Positions 1 through 10,457 of a DNA stretch of 64,000 nucleotides are shown piece after piece. This stretch comes from Phyto melanocephala (lineage: Eukaryota; Arthropoda; Insecta; Diptera; Rhinophoridae), in the NCBI GenBank assembly GCA_941918925.1, contig OW799237.1, forward strand, positions 95,515,015 to 95,579,014. The letters run 5' to 3'. How positions within the stretch are numbered: the stretch's first letter is position 1; every line of letters starts with the position of its first letter. The notes under the pieces were generated by a model. The model saw only the letters and a list, made by a program, of their open reading frames with translations, did no database searches and was not told where the DNA came from. A program made the position numbers and the translations under genes.

Positions 1-2468
1 ATTATAATTTTTTTACTATAGCTAAATATAGTTTTTTCATTAAGGAATTATATTTTATTGTTCGACCGGTTAACCGGATTTTTCTTAATTTTCAAAACAA
101 AAACCGATTTTTTTCAAAATTCTGAATTTCGAACTATTTGAAAACCGGTTTCTTAAAAAAGTCAAATAATCGATCACCCTACTAAATACTTCTATCTAAA
201 TTTCGAAAACCTTGTTGAAAGTAAAGCCGTGAATGAGATTTTCCTAGAAAAAATTAAAAAAAAATTTAAAAAAAAAATTTTCAATAATAATGGAAAACAG
301 ATTTGATCGTGTTCAAAATGTAGGTTACGGTTATGATTTCGATTTTAAAAGAAATCGATTGTTACAATGAGTAATAAAACATTATTTAGACGTTTCCGGT
401 TTTTCATACAAATTATCACCTTAAACAGAGCGCGGCGTTCATATTGTATAGATTAGAAAATAGTTAACTTTAGTCTACACAAAAAAGCAAATTAAGAATT
501 TTATTTGCAATATATGAAACGATATAAATTTTATCGATAAGATATTTCGCACCATTCTTGCGAATGTACAAAGAGCGCAACATGTACTGTTTACATTCAT
601 GTATTTAATAACTTGTAATAACGCGTCAAGAAGTTCGTATTGCATTATGTTTCGATGGCGAGTTCCGTAGAATTCATTATAAAAAAAAAACTTTAATTTT
701 TTACGTGTACATATCGAAAGAAAGGGTAGAAATGCCATAATTCTTATTTTTTAAAAAGATGAGTTTTTCAGCGATTTTAATACAATGCAAAAAAATACAC
801 ACAGACACAAAAATTTAACGCAATAGTATCACAAATAACAGTATCACAAATGCAGTTTCTATTATGTCGTTGCCTTCTCCTGTAAAGATACAATTATATG
901 AGTTAGGGCCTTTTTAATTATGACCACGATGTATACATACATACATTTATGTATGCGCGCTCACTTTAATGTAATAACAAACAAACAAAATAAAAGCAAA
1001 AGGATGCCAGATTATAATATTTACATATGAAAAACTATAAACCAAAATGTTCTTAACGCATCATCTGAACAAGTCATCTAATTTTTACATACATATGAAT
1101 GTCTCTAATTTCATATATAAAAATAAAATATTTTTTCGTAATGAATTTAGCAGTTCTCAAAACAAATACATGGCTTATTAGAAATAGCCAACAACGTCAC
1201 CAAACATTCGCTATGTTGCCAAGTCGAAAATTAAGACGCTAAATAAGTTTTAAGATCACCACGTTTAACAAGAAATCCGCAGATCTGACAACCATAATTA
1301 AAACATAAATGGGACAAGCGACGAATTTCGCCTGATACTAAAAAAATTCATTGGATGAATTACAATAAGGAAGAGAAAATTACAGTTGTTATAGCCAATA
1401 AAGCTGTTTAGTGTTTGTGCGAAAAAAAAAAATAGAATTAAAATTGAAGGCTGGGGAAAAATATCTGCAGGTCACCACTTTTATCGACTATTTCAGTAAA
1501 ATGTGATGATATACTGTAGTTTACTTTTTTATTTAAAAATTGTGTTTTAATTAAGTGATGAAAAAGTACCAAAAGTGAAGATTAGAATTACTAACATGAA
1601 CTGGTGAATACCTGGTTCCAATGTATATATAGTTAAATCTGAATAGCAAAGAACATATTTCGGGGTATCGTTGGTCAGTAGTAAAGATGACAGAGTCATC
1701 CTAATACGCCAGAAAAGATTTGGACATCTTTTTTAAAAAAACAAACACTTTTTGTTAACTTTTTTCTAATTTTATGTCATGAATTCCTTACCCCTTAAAT
1801 ACGATCACAAGAATCGATAACAGTAAATTGGTTTCACCTTTAAAATTTCAAAGATATAGTCACCAAAGTTGTCGCATTTAAGGTTTGTTTATCACTGTCT
1901 ATAGAATAATAATTTTTATCTTAAGCAAAGTTAAGAACTTATAATTCGCTTACGTATGTATATATGACTGTACCAACAGTCATAACTACATATATGATTA
2001 TATATGTATGTAGACATGCATGTGTATAAGTGTAAGTACTTTTAAGTGTGCTAAAACACACATATCTATAACGTGAGCTGATATCACAATTAATCCGTAA
2101 GAGTTGCGATAAAAATTGATTTCATTTAGTAAAGCTTAAAATTATAAGCAAATAACAACGAATGACACACACACACACACATGTTTGTGTCTCATATAAA
2201 TAACTGAAATGTCTGTATATCTGTCAGTATGTACACATGTATCTGTGTGTTGCTTGGTGCCAATGAAGTGTTTATCTCTAAATATATACTCACACATGTC
2301 TTAACGAATGTATTAAAAGTTATAATTGATTATGCGGAATAATTATTTTATCTGTATTTACTTAATTTGTTTTTAACGAAATTACAAAAAAAAAAACGAC
2401 AATATTATAAACTGAATTATATATTAAATTTTGTTTTCGTTGAAAAAAAAATTATTTAATTTTTATTA
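1..2468. other. AT-rich non-coding stretch, no gene seen
   Basis: No reading frame here has splice signals or a recognisable protein. Bases 60-185 carry repeated CCGGTT/AACCGG motifs and end in a sequence resembling hAT-type termini (ATCACCCTA at about 174-182), so this may be the right end of an old transposon that begins outside the window; the support is weak. The rest is AT-rich filler with TA/CA-rich simple sequence between about 1950 and 2300. Confidence 0.5.
2165..2180. repeat. (CA)8 microsatellite
   Basis: An uninterrupted run of eight CA dinucleotides lies in a region rich in TGTG/CACA words (1960-2300). It is a simple repeat with no associated gene. Confidence 0.9.
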
Positions 2469-2924
2469 ATATTAGCCTGTGCCCGCGATTACGTCTGAGA
2501 AGTTATCGGAATGTAAGGTAAACTCTTTATTGGATAATTCAGGTTATTATCTATTGGTAGGCCAAATTTTATTTAAATCCGTTTAGTAAGTTTATATGGG
2601 GATGAGTAAAAATATCAAAACTTTTCAATATACAAAAATTCATATTTACTTTATTGGTGGGATAGGATTTAATAGAAATATTTAGGATAAAATACTTCCA
2701 TAGAAGACGTTAAATAATTAAATTTTTTCGCCAGTACGTCAAACTAAATACAAAAAAATTGGCTTGATTATCGTGATAAAGGGTAACCTTTGTGTTAGGC
2801 AACGTTGTTGTCTAACTGTGTGCCAAAGTTCATTTATTTCCGTTCAGCCGTTTTTGCGTGATTAAGTAACAAACATCCTAGCACCTCAACATCCAAACAT
2901 TCACATATATTATATTAGTAGAAT
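2469..2924 (+). repeat. Interspersed repeat with arthropod-wide hallmark blocks
   Basis: The segment opens with TTAGCCTGTGCCCGCGATTACG and contains two related tracts ending in 'CCAAA(T/G)TT...AAATCCGTT' and 'CCAAAGTTCATTTATTTCCG'. It then has GTTCAGCCGTTTTTGCGTGA, followed by AAGTAACAAACATCC and the tail ATATTAGTAGAAT. From memory, this set of blocks is a very common interspersed repeat in Lepidoptera and other insects; the formal class (SINE-like, RTE tail or MITE) is not established here. No coding capacity and no flanking duplication were resolved. Confidence 0.6.
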
Positions 2925-3702
2925 AAATAACATATTTAAATATATGTATTTCTAAATCTCTAAAATGTTTTAAATACTTATACCTGTGTCTGTTTATTAA
3001 CTAAATCATTTAATATTAAAACATCTGTTACAAGTTATTAATAAAATTCTTTTGATTTTAAAATAAAACAATAAATTAAAATTAAAACTAATAAAACTTA
3101 ATACCGAAAAGATAAAAATATTTGAAATGATTTTTATTTCACGACAAGTGTAAAAAGCTTTAAAATAAATCGCAGCAGTGTTATTTATGTTAGCTACACC
3201 CTAAAACAAAATCACTCTAACACATACATATCTGCGCACAGTCAAACACACACATTTATTTTGTTTTTTTCCGTTTAGACTCCAGACATTAAATTCTAAA
3301 ATAAATCCGTTTTCTTTCTAATTTTTCTTAATCATTCAAAGAGATTTTTGTTTTCATTTTTCTTGTATCTCTTGTCTGTTAAAACTAATTTTCATAAAAA
3401 TAAAAATTATTATTTTCTTAGCTACTGTAAGTCATTTTTCCAATTCTTCAATAACAATATAAACACACTGACACAGCCACATACACATAAACATATGAAA
3501 ACAAAAATCTATATCATTAAAGAAATATTTGAGATCATTAAATCATATTTTTTTATTAATACACCATACACCCGTATTAAAAAAAGAAGAAACAAAAAAG
3601 TGTATAATATTGTGGCATAGCCGCATCAATGTGAAATTTTTATAGTTTTTTTTTTAATTTTTCTTTATTAATATTTCATCTCATATTTAATCTTTCACAC
3701 AG

Positions 3703-3875
3703 ATAATAAGCTCACTGAATTGGTTGATATTATCAAGCAATTACAGGTGGACAGCAAAGTGTTGGAACAAAACAAATATCTAGTCTATGTCATGGGTGTC
3801 TTAGTAATGATGCACTTTTTCATTAAAAAAAAAACCCGGTTTTTTGATTGTAATGATTTTTTTATTCGATTGTAA
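3703..3875 (+). CDS. Possible 3'-terminal exon, unrecognised protein
   Basis: The bases just before 3703 read as a splice acceptor (pyrimidine-rich TTTAATCTTTCACACAG). The frame is then open for 57 codons to TAA at 3873-3875. The first part reads NKLTELVDIIKQLQ and VDSKVLEQNKYL, leucine-rich and heptad-like, followed by a hydrophobic run YLVYVMGVLVMMHFF that could be a C-terminal membrane anchor. After that the translation becomes lysine- and phenylalanine-rich because it passes through an A-run, so the real exon may have lost its proper end. No family is recognised. It lies next to a LINE fragment on the other strand, so it may be a captured or dead exon. Confidence 0.25.
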
Positions 3876-3897
3876 AGAAACCATGTTAAAATATCCG

Positions 3898-4145
3898 TCA
3901 AATGGGCTCACGACTCTTTTGACAGGTTATTTCTCTTTTATCGAAATTTTTCATGGGATGTGATTGTATCTCACCGATACCGTGTAGGATGTCGGACTTG
4001 AGCTCATCACTTGTGACTGGCTTATTCTCAAAAATGAGGATCAGGTGGGTTCCTAGACAGTCTGCTTTAGAATGTGCAAGTGCTAGACATAGGCAAAGAA
4101 TGTCTCTCTGTTCTCCGGTACACCACAAACCCTGTACTCACTACA
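3898..4145 (-). pseudogene. LINE ORF2 C-terminal fragment (jockey/R1-like), decayed
   Basis: The minus-strand frame ends MWCTGEQRDILCLCLALAHS, then ADCLGTHLI and ELKSDILHGIGEIQ. This matches the pattern downstream of the RNase H domain in jockey/R1-type non-LTR retrotransposons: a Cys-rich knuckle of the form C-x2-C-x-E-E-x-E-T-x-x-H-[IL]-L-C-x-C-P-A-L, then LG, then a helix with D-[IL]-L-x-F-I. Several conserved Cys/His positions are lost and the fragment is short, so it is a dead remnant. The clade is inferred from the motif pattern alone. Confidence 0.5.
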
Positions 4146-5077
4146 CGACTAAAATCTTTCTCTCGTGGAAAGTTTCACCGTCCAATAATAACCTGTTGTT
4201 ATATACCAATCGGAAATCTACACTCCGCTTAGGCAGAAATAATATGCACAATCTGTTAATGAATTCCTTGTAATTCTTAATGATTCAGGAATATGAGTAC
4301 AGATTTCCCTTGATCACGCCCTGCTGTTAATACTAAGATTCACCTAAGAAGACTAAGTTAGGTTCTCTTTAGACAATATCGATTTTCGATTGCCATATCA
4401 TAAATCTTATTCATTTATTTTAACCTTGACTTTAAATACTGTCAAGAACATTTACATTTAAAAGCATCTCATGTATTTTCTGTTAATAACTTATTTTTGA
4501 TTTTAGCCTAATGGCTATCTTTCTAAAAAATAATTTCATATTTAAAGTAAATATTAATTCGAACTTATCAAACAGTTATTACATCCACAGAAATCACTAT
4601 AGAATTGAGTTAGTAACAATTTCATAGAAAAAGCGTTCATGAAATAAATTTTTCTTAGGTACCACTGCAATCATATTATGGTTTAATAAACTAAAGGTCA
4701 ATAGCCTATCTGATAGGAATGATTAAGTCTATCTGAATATTATTTTTAAAAGAACATATTTACAGACCACGAATTCTGCTTTATTTGCATAAAATATAGA
4801 TGAAAAGACCATTAGCATTTGCTACTTAATAATGGTCCTTCGAACCGTTTGATTTACGGTGCTAGCAATAAAGCAGCCAAATTTGACTGTTTTTGGGCAT
4901 ATTGAGCATCTCAAAATTATACAAAATTATACACAGGCACCGTTTTTATTGTTTCAAAAAAATCAAGCTGAACACATCACAAATGCTGATGAAGAGTCTA
5001 TACTGGCAAAGAAAATGGTATCTTAGGACCGTATATAAACTATGTTGTGATACAATAAAATATAAATTAATAGGGTC

Positions 5078-5287
5078 ACTAGGTTAGGTTAGGTAGAACA
5101 GGCAGCTGTTGTGCAACTCACTTCGGTCCATTATATTGATCCCTTAGTGATACCTGAAGAGAAAACAAAGAATAGAACAGAAAACAGAGAAGAGAAGCAG
5201 ACAAGTCCAGAGTCTCTGGCGGGAATCGAACCCGCAACCCCAAAACTAGCATACCAGCACACTACTAACTAGTCCACGTTGTCACTC
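5078..5287 (-). mobile_element. tRNA-derived SINE with target-site duplication
   Basis: Read on the minus strand, the 5' end is tRNA-like: an A-box-like TGGACTAGTTAG is followed, at tRNA spacing, by a perfect RNA polymerase III B box GGTTCGATTCC (5232-5222). A tRNA-unrelated body follows, and the 3' end is CCTAACCTAACCTAG. A 10-bp direct repeat TAATAGGGTC flanks the element exactly (5068-5077 and 5288-5297), as expected for LINE-mediated retroposition. It is about 210 bp, the usual SINE size. The source tRNA cannot be named with confidence. It is not a functional tRNA gene because the cloverleaf is degenerate. Confidence 0.88.
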
Positions 5288-5297
5288 TAATAGGGTC

Positions 5298-7009
5298 CTT
5301 AATAAATGCTACTTTACAAGAAAATTATTATGCTAACTTTTTACGCAATATAGAACATGCAAACAGTTTCATCACAAAGTTTCCCCAAATTAAAATTGAA
5401 AATGTATGAAAATTTTTTCTGCCAGCAGAATGTATCCAAAATTTTTGTTTCAAATTAATTAATCAAAATTTTTTTTAAAACTTTAAAAAATTTTTCTTGA
5501 AATAGAATATTTAAAATTAAAATTTTAAGTTCAATATTATAATTATTCTCTTATAAACTCAAACGGGACTGCTGTTTCAGTCCTGAAGTTGTACTTTTAT
5601 ATAAAAAAAATTTTAGTTCAGGGAACCAAATTATATTGATCACTCTGTAGATGGCTACAGACTCTCATACCGACAAATAACTTCTCTCCCTAAACAGGCA
5701 TGTAAGTGAGTGAGTGTTTTATGCTGTTGTTGTTACTATTTAGGAGGTTGGCATGTTGTTTTTGCTTTGACTGACATGCCTGCTTAATTTTTTTTTTCGG
5801 TTTAACTTTTTTTGTTGTTATAGTTTTGGGGGCTTTTGTTGAAGTTTCTATATGTTTGATTCAGTGCTTTTTGTCAAACATTTTTTGTCAGTTCTGTTCT
5901 GCATGATGATACCGTCCAGTAGGTGATTATGAAATGTTTAGGCGTGTTAATTTATATTTTCAACACTTTTGTTAAATGAAATAGATTCTTAAATGATATT
6001 CGGGAAATTATTTGTATGTTCTGTACTTTTTTTTTAATTTGAAATGATTTATCAAATTGTTATAAAAAAAATGTATACAAGTTTCATCATGTTTTGAAAG
6101 AAATATTGCTTAAAACAAGTGGATAAAGAAATGGGTTTGTGAGAAAGTAGCTGAAAATAAATTTCATATTTTCAGACAAACTTTAAAGGTGAAAAATATG
6201 TTTGCTGTAAATAAATCTCAATTTTTTTAAGGAAAATATTTGTTCTTAATAGAGCGAAACAATTTTTTACATAAAATAAATTATTTTTTTTATTAATAAC
6301 TTTACCAAGATAATTTCCACGCTTACATTCAGAAAATCTTTGCAGTAAATTTTTATTTAAATAAAGAAAAAATAGCACAAGATTAGGGATTTATCAGCTG
6401 AATAGTTAACAAAGCTTTTTGGTTTTAATCATTTCGTTTTCATATTCGTATACCAAAATGTCTGCAGAAATTTATAAATTAATCAGTAGCATTGACTTTG
6501 TAGTTTTTTGACACACCGCCAACAAATCATTAAATTCTGTTAAGTCTTATCAAATTTTATATCAAAACTTTTTGAGTCATCATCTGTTGGTAATGACTGG
6601 AAAAGTTTGGCGATAAATTTTTAAAAAGCAACCAGTTAATTTGTAAAAAAAAAAAAAAAAAACAATGAGTTTGGGTTTATTCTACAGAAACGTAATAGTA
6701 AATTAAAAACCACATAGATGTAGTTGTTAAGAAATGCATTTCACTTTTTCAAACTATCAATTGAACCATTAATATAATCACCAATCAAAAATAAAAATAT
6801 ATTTTTATCCCTGTCGATGCAATACGAAACTTTATAATATTTATTATTTAGAGAGATTAAGTATCTTAAGTAAGTTTTATGTGAGACCTTTAAGACTGTA
6901 ATTTCTTATATTCAAAGTAATGTTTTAATATTTAAAGTTATAAAACAGTGATTTAGAAAATAGGGCTGAAAATAAATAAACTCGCCTGTCCCGTATTATT
7001 TTTATACCC
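5298..7009. other. AT-rich non-coding stretch
   Basis: There is no supported gene. It contains an 18-A homopolymer at 6645-6662 that could be the tail of a retroposed copy, although no source sequence is recognised upstream. Short frames at 6172-6378 on the minus strand are low-complexity Lys/Asn/Phe/Leu translations of AT-rich DNA. Confidence 0.55.
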
Positions 7010-7965
7010 TTCACCTGTTGCGCACAAAGGTATATATAGCTTTGTCATTCCGATTTTTACTTATACAATTTTCATTTCCGACCTCATAAAGTATATATGA
7101 AAGCTTATGAGTAGAGAAGTTAATTAAGCCCTTTCCGTCTGTCCATCTGTCCATATGTTGGTTGAAATCAACATTTAGAAGCAACCATATGTTTCTCAGA
7201 TCTGTGTATAATATCAATCTTTTGGAAATATCCGGAAATTAATCGCTATTGAAATTCAGCACAATCGCTCCATAACTTTCTGAGATATGAGCAAATAAAC
7301 ACGACTGCCATATTTTTACCACTAAAATTAAAATTTGTCAGCCATAAAATTATTTATTGATACCTTTGCTACTATTTGTAGATATAATATATGCTTCTAA
7401 AGATATGCGTGAAAAGTTTAGGATGAAGCGTGCTGTAATAGGTAAAGCTATAGGCAAACATTTATTTAAAAAAGTACTTATTCCAAAAATTTACAAACGA
7501 AAATCAATTTTTTCCGTATCTATTTAGACAATCGAATGAGTCAATATTGGTATCATCTGAAAGAACTTGACTATTTAGTGCAATATGAGCACTATAAAAA
7601 AATTAAAATTCATGTTGGTCGCCACTGCAAAATGGAGGACAATATATTTATATTTGGGTCAAATCTGGTGTTTTAAAATGTAACTTCATCAACCCCCTCA
7701 ATATTTGTAACAAATAAAAGGGCTTTACCTGTAGAATACAGTAAATTATTAAAAAAATTTAAAATCTAAGATGGCGTCTAATGTAAAATAGCGGATCAAT
7801 TTTTTTTATCCCCATCAGTATGGGTATCAAATTAAAGGGCTTGACTACTTAGTAGAATACAGTTAACTACTTAAAAGTTTAAAATCGAGGATGGCGTCGG
7901 AATTAATAAGGAAAAATGGCGTATAACGTGAAATATAGGTTAAGCTGCGATGTGGTGAGGAAACA
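7010..7965 (-). mobile_element. Family-B-like element (TATACCCTTCAC end), with internal repeats
   Basis: In reverse orientation the right end is intact: TTTATACCCTTCACCTG, then the shared block TTTGTCATTCCG, then a 'CATTTCCGACC-CATAAAGTATATAT' region, then CCGTCTGTCCATCTGTCC, a degenerate form of the GACGGACA microsatellite. The interior from about 7380 to 7900 holds related units of roughly 120-140 bp built around 'GTAGAATACAGT-AA' and 'AAAATC-AAGATGGCG'. The hairpin end expected beyond 7960 is missing, so the copy is truncated. It aligns with the shorter plus-strand copy at 9251-9730. Confidence 0.7.
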
Positions 7966-8150
7966 ATATAATTTAAGAATTACTTATTGGCGCTTCTTAG
8001 TGTGTTTATAATTACAATGATTACATTAAAATATACCTCCGATCTAATGAAAATTTCTGTTTTTAGAACGATTTTAATACACATTTATGTATACGGATAT
8101 AAATACGGATGCCGAATTTTCATCCATATTTTCTCGCATGTTTTGTTCTA

Positions 8151-8660
8151 CATGCAAAGAAAAACTATGAATACGACATGATCATGACAGTCATATTATA
8201 GTTTCTATAACAATGTTTGGTCAACGAAGACAAGTAATTGTTAGCATATATTTTTTTGACACAATATTCAAGTATTTGTTTAAATTTAATCATTTAGGGC
8301 CGTATTCATAAAAAATATTTTTGGTTTATTAAAGGCTTATGTGACAGATGTTATAGAGAAATTTGTCAAATAAGCCTTCAATAAACCTAAAATATTTTTT
8401 ATGAATACGGCCCTTAATGTTTACTTTTCGTAAAAACTTCGATTTGGTTGTCCTTTAAAAAATATATGATTTACAAAATTATAATGACAGAAATAGTATG
8501 TTTTTTTTTTTTGAAAAAAAATTATTGTATTCAATGGCATTTAAAATTGCAAATAATTTTTACAAAATAGATGAAACAATAGACTTTAAAAAAACTATAA
8601 AATGTTAAAGAATGTCGTTAAAAAAAGTGTTCATACGGGTAAGTACATTCAAATCGGTCA
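8151..8660 (+). mobile_element. Tc1/mariner-like MITE copy, right end lost
   Basis: It starts with TA followed by CATGCAAAGAAAAACTATG, a variant of the terminal repeat CACGCAAAGAAAAA seen at 33195 and 49340. It then follows the 49340 copy closely: ACGACATGATCA, TCATATTAT, GTTTGGTCAACGAAGAC, ATTTGTTTAAATTTAATCAT, and after the inserted 117-bp MITE, TTAATGTTTACTTTTCGTAAA. Similarity fades by about 8660 (CGGGTAAGTAC). It has no coding capacity. Confidence 0.75.
8297..8413. mobile_element. 117-bp palindromic MITE, TSD TTA
   Basis: Near-perfect inverted repeats begin GGGCCGTATTCATAAAAAAT and meet around a short central region with GACAGATG. It is flanked by TTA at 8294-8296 and 8414-8416. The element interrupts the Tc1-like MITE at 8151, and the uninterrupted sequence at about 49490-49510 (ATCATTTAATGTTTACTT) is the matching empty site, confirming both boundaries and the 3-bp duplication. 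TTA/TAA duplications fit the PIF/Harbinger superfamily; that assignment is inference. Confidence 0.9.
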
Positions 8661-8689
8661 CTAGTTGAATTTTTTTAAGATCCTAAAAA

Positions 8690-9130
8690 AGATTGAACTG
8701 CTTGAAATTTGATGTCATTATTAAATAATTAAGTGGGTTACTACGGCTCTTAAATGAAAGGGCTTTACTTAAAGAATATAACACAATCTAGAATAGAAAA
8801 TACTAAATGAATGCATATGGGTCACATTTAATATTGTAAGAAGAACCCCTTTTCAATCCAAGTAGAATACAGTAAATTACAAAAGATTAAATTCAAGATG
8901 ATTCCCAAACTAAATGGTAGATATATGCCTTAAATATTGTATATTGTATTTTGCCTTACAACCCCATAATATTGGTATCGAATGAAAGGCACCAGTAGAA
9001 TATAATGAACTACGAAAAAGTGTAAAATCTAAGATGGCGCTTGAAACCAAATGGGGGATAATTTTTTCAACCAAATCTATAAGAGTATCAAATAATATGG
9101 GTGGACTACTAGAACACAGTAAACGATGAG
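8690..9130 (+). repeat. Internal-repeat fragment related to the 7010-7965 element
   Basis: Bases here repeat the 'AAGGGCTTTACT', 'GTAGAATACAGTAAATTAC', 'AAATTCAAGATG / AAATCTAAGATGGCG' and 'ATTGGTATCGAATGAAAGG' words seen in the interior of the element at 7010-7965, in opposite orientation. It has neither terminus and is probably a broken part of the copy that resumes at 9251. Confidence 0.55.
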
Positions 9131-9250
9131 TTCACTTGATGGTCAAGCATAATATCTTTATAAATTATCTTGGATTGTCGTGTGTAATTAAATTCGTTAT
9201 ATTTGGCATCCTAAATATTAAAGAGTTTCTAGGGTATTTAAACAAGAAAT

Positions 9251-9730
9251 AACAAATAAGAGTGCTATATTCGGCCGTGCCGAAACTATTAATAACCTTC
9301 ACCATCATGTACATAGGTATAATCCCACATCGTAGCTTAACCTATATTTCATGTTATACGCCATTTTTCCCTATTATTTCCGTCCTTGATTTTGTCTCTA
9401 GAGGCATATTATATCTACAAATACTTAATAGCAAAGGTTCTATAAATAATTTTATGGCTGAAAAATTTTAATTTTGGTGGTAAATATATAAGAAAAAACA
9501 GAGGCTCATATCTCAGAAAGTTATGGGGCGATTGTGCTGAATTTCAATAGCGATTAATTTCCGGATATTTCCGAAAGATTGATACCATACACAGATCTGA
9601 GGGCTTAATCGACATCATAAGCTTTCAGAAAATATATACTTCATGGGGTCTGAAAGAAAATTGTAGAAATTACAAACGGAATGACAAAGCTATATATACC
9701 TTTGTGCACTACAGATGAAGGGTATAAAAA
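9251..9730 (+). mobile_element. Family-B-like element, short full-length form
   Basis: It opens AACAAATAAGAGTGCTATAT, with hairpin TTCGGC-CGT-GCCGAA at about 9270-9284. The interior shares CACATCGTAGCTTAACCTAT with the 7010 copy. Near the right end are AATCGACATCATAAGCTTTC and ATATATACTTCATGGGGTC, then GGAATGACAAAGC, and it ends GAAGGGTATAAAAA. The GACGGACA microsatellite is absent. There is no coding capacity, and no clear target-site duplication. Confidence 0.75.
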
Positions 9731-9967
9731 TAGAACTTAAATACTTTGTAATTTTTTTTACGTAAAACTTGAATATTAGGACCTCAAATTTTGGCAGTTT
9801 TGTTTGAGTTTTTTTTTCATGTAAAAAAAAATGGAGAAAAACTGTCTTAAAAATTAGATTAAGATAAGCAAAATTATCGCTACATCTTTTTGATTTTTTT
9901 TTGTTTGTTTTGTTCTGGCATTTTATTATAAAATATATGTATATTTTATAAATTCATCTATTTAAAT

Positions 9968-10457
9968 AACAAGTAAAAAATTTATAGTCAGCCAAACTTA
10001 ACCATATAATACCCTACACAACGCTATAGTTTACCAATAAGTGTTATACAAATTTAATAACCATTAATACTAGATTTGTTATTCGAGTTCGATACACATA
10101 ATAATGGGACTCTCATAAGACTGCTCGAGCTAGACGCGGTTTTTGAGATATTGAATTTTATAAACAATGGGAGTTTGTAGTTCCAACATATATTTCTACG
10201 TAAGTCGAGACCCATTTGTCTGATTTAGAAGATAGAAAAATAAAAATTATTTGCAAATTGTACAAGTATTATTTTTAAAATTGTTTAATATACCTTCGTA
10301 GATGTCAAACAACTTAAAAGAAATAATTTAAAATTCATAAAAAATCATCACTGGAACAATTTCATATTCTTATGTAATTTAGCGTACATCTGATGGATAA
10401 AATCGACGCATCAATTCCAAACTTTTTCAAATTTATGTGATGGCATAGGGTATCAAA
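9968..10457 (+). mobile_element. Third, divergent member of the hairpin/TATACCC class
   Basis: It begins AACAAGTAAAAAATTTATAG, then a degenerate hairpin region (AGTCAGCCAAACTTAACCA) and ATAATACCCTACACAACG. About 480 bp later it ends with GGCATAGGGTATCAAAA, the same kind of inverted TACCC/GGGTA ending as families A and B. The interior (a region with ATTCGAGTTCGATACACA and GACTGCTCGAGC) matches neither family. The shared-architecture call rests on the ends only. Confidence 0.5.

Noticed and set aside
475..738. 87-residue minus-strand frame
   Set aside because: Phe/Lys/Asn-rich composition, no splice or promoter context, no recognisable motif.
5078..5287. A functional tRNA gene
   Set aside because: B box is perfect but acceptor and anticodon stems do not pair properly. 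Body, tail and the 10-bp duplication show it is a SINE.
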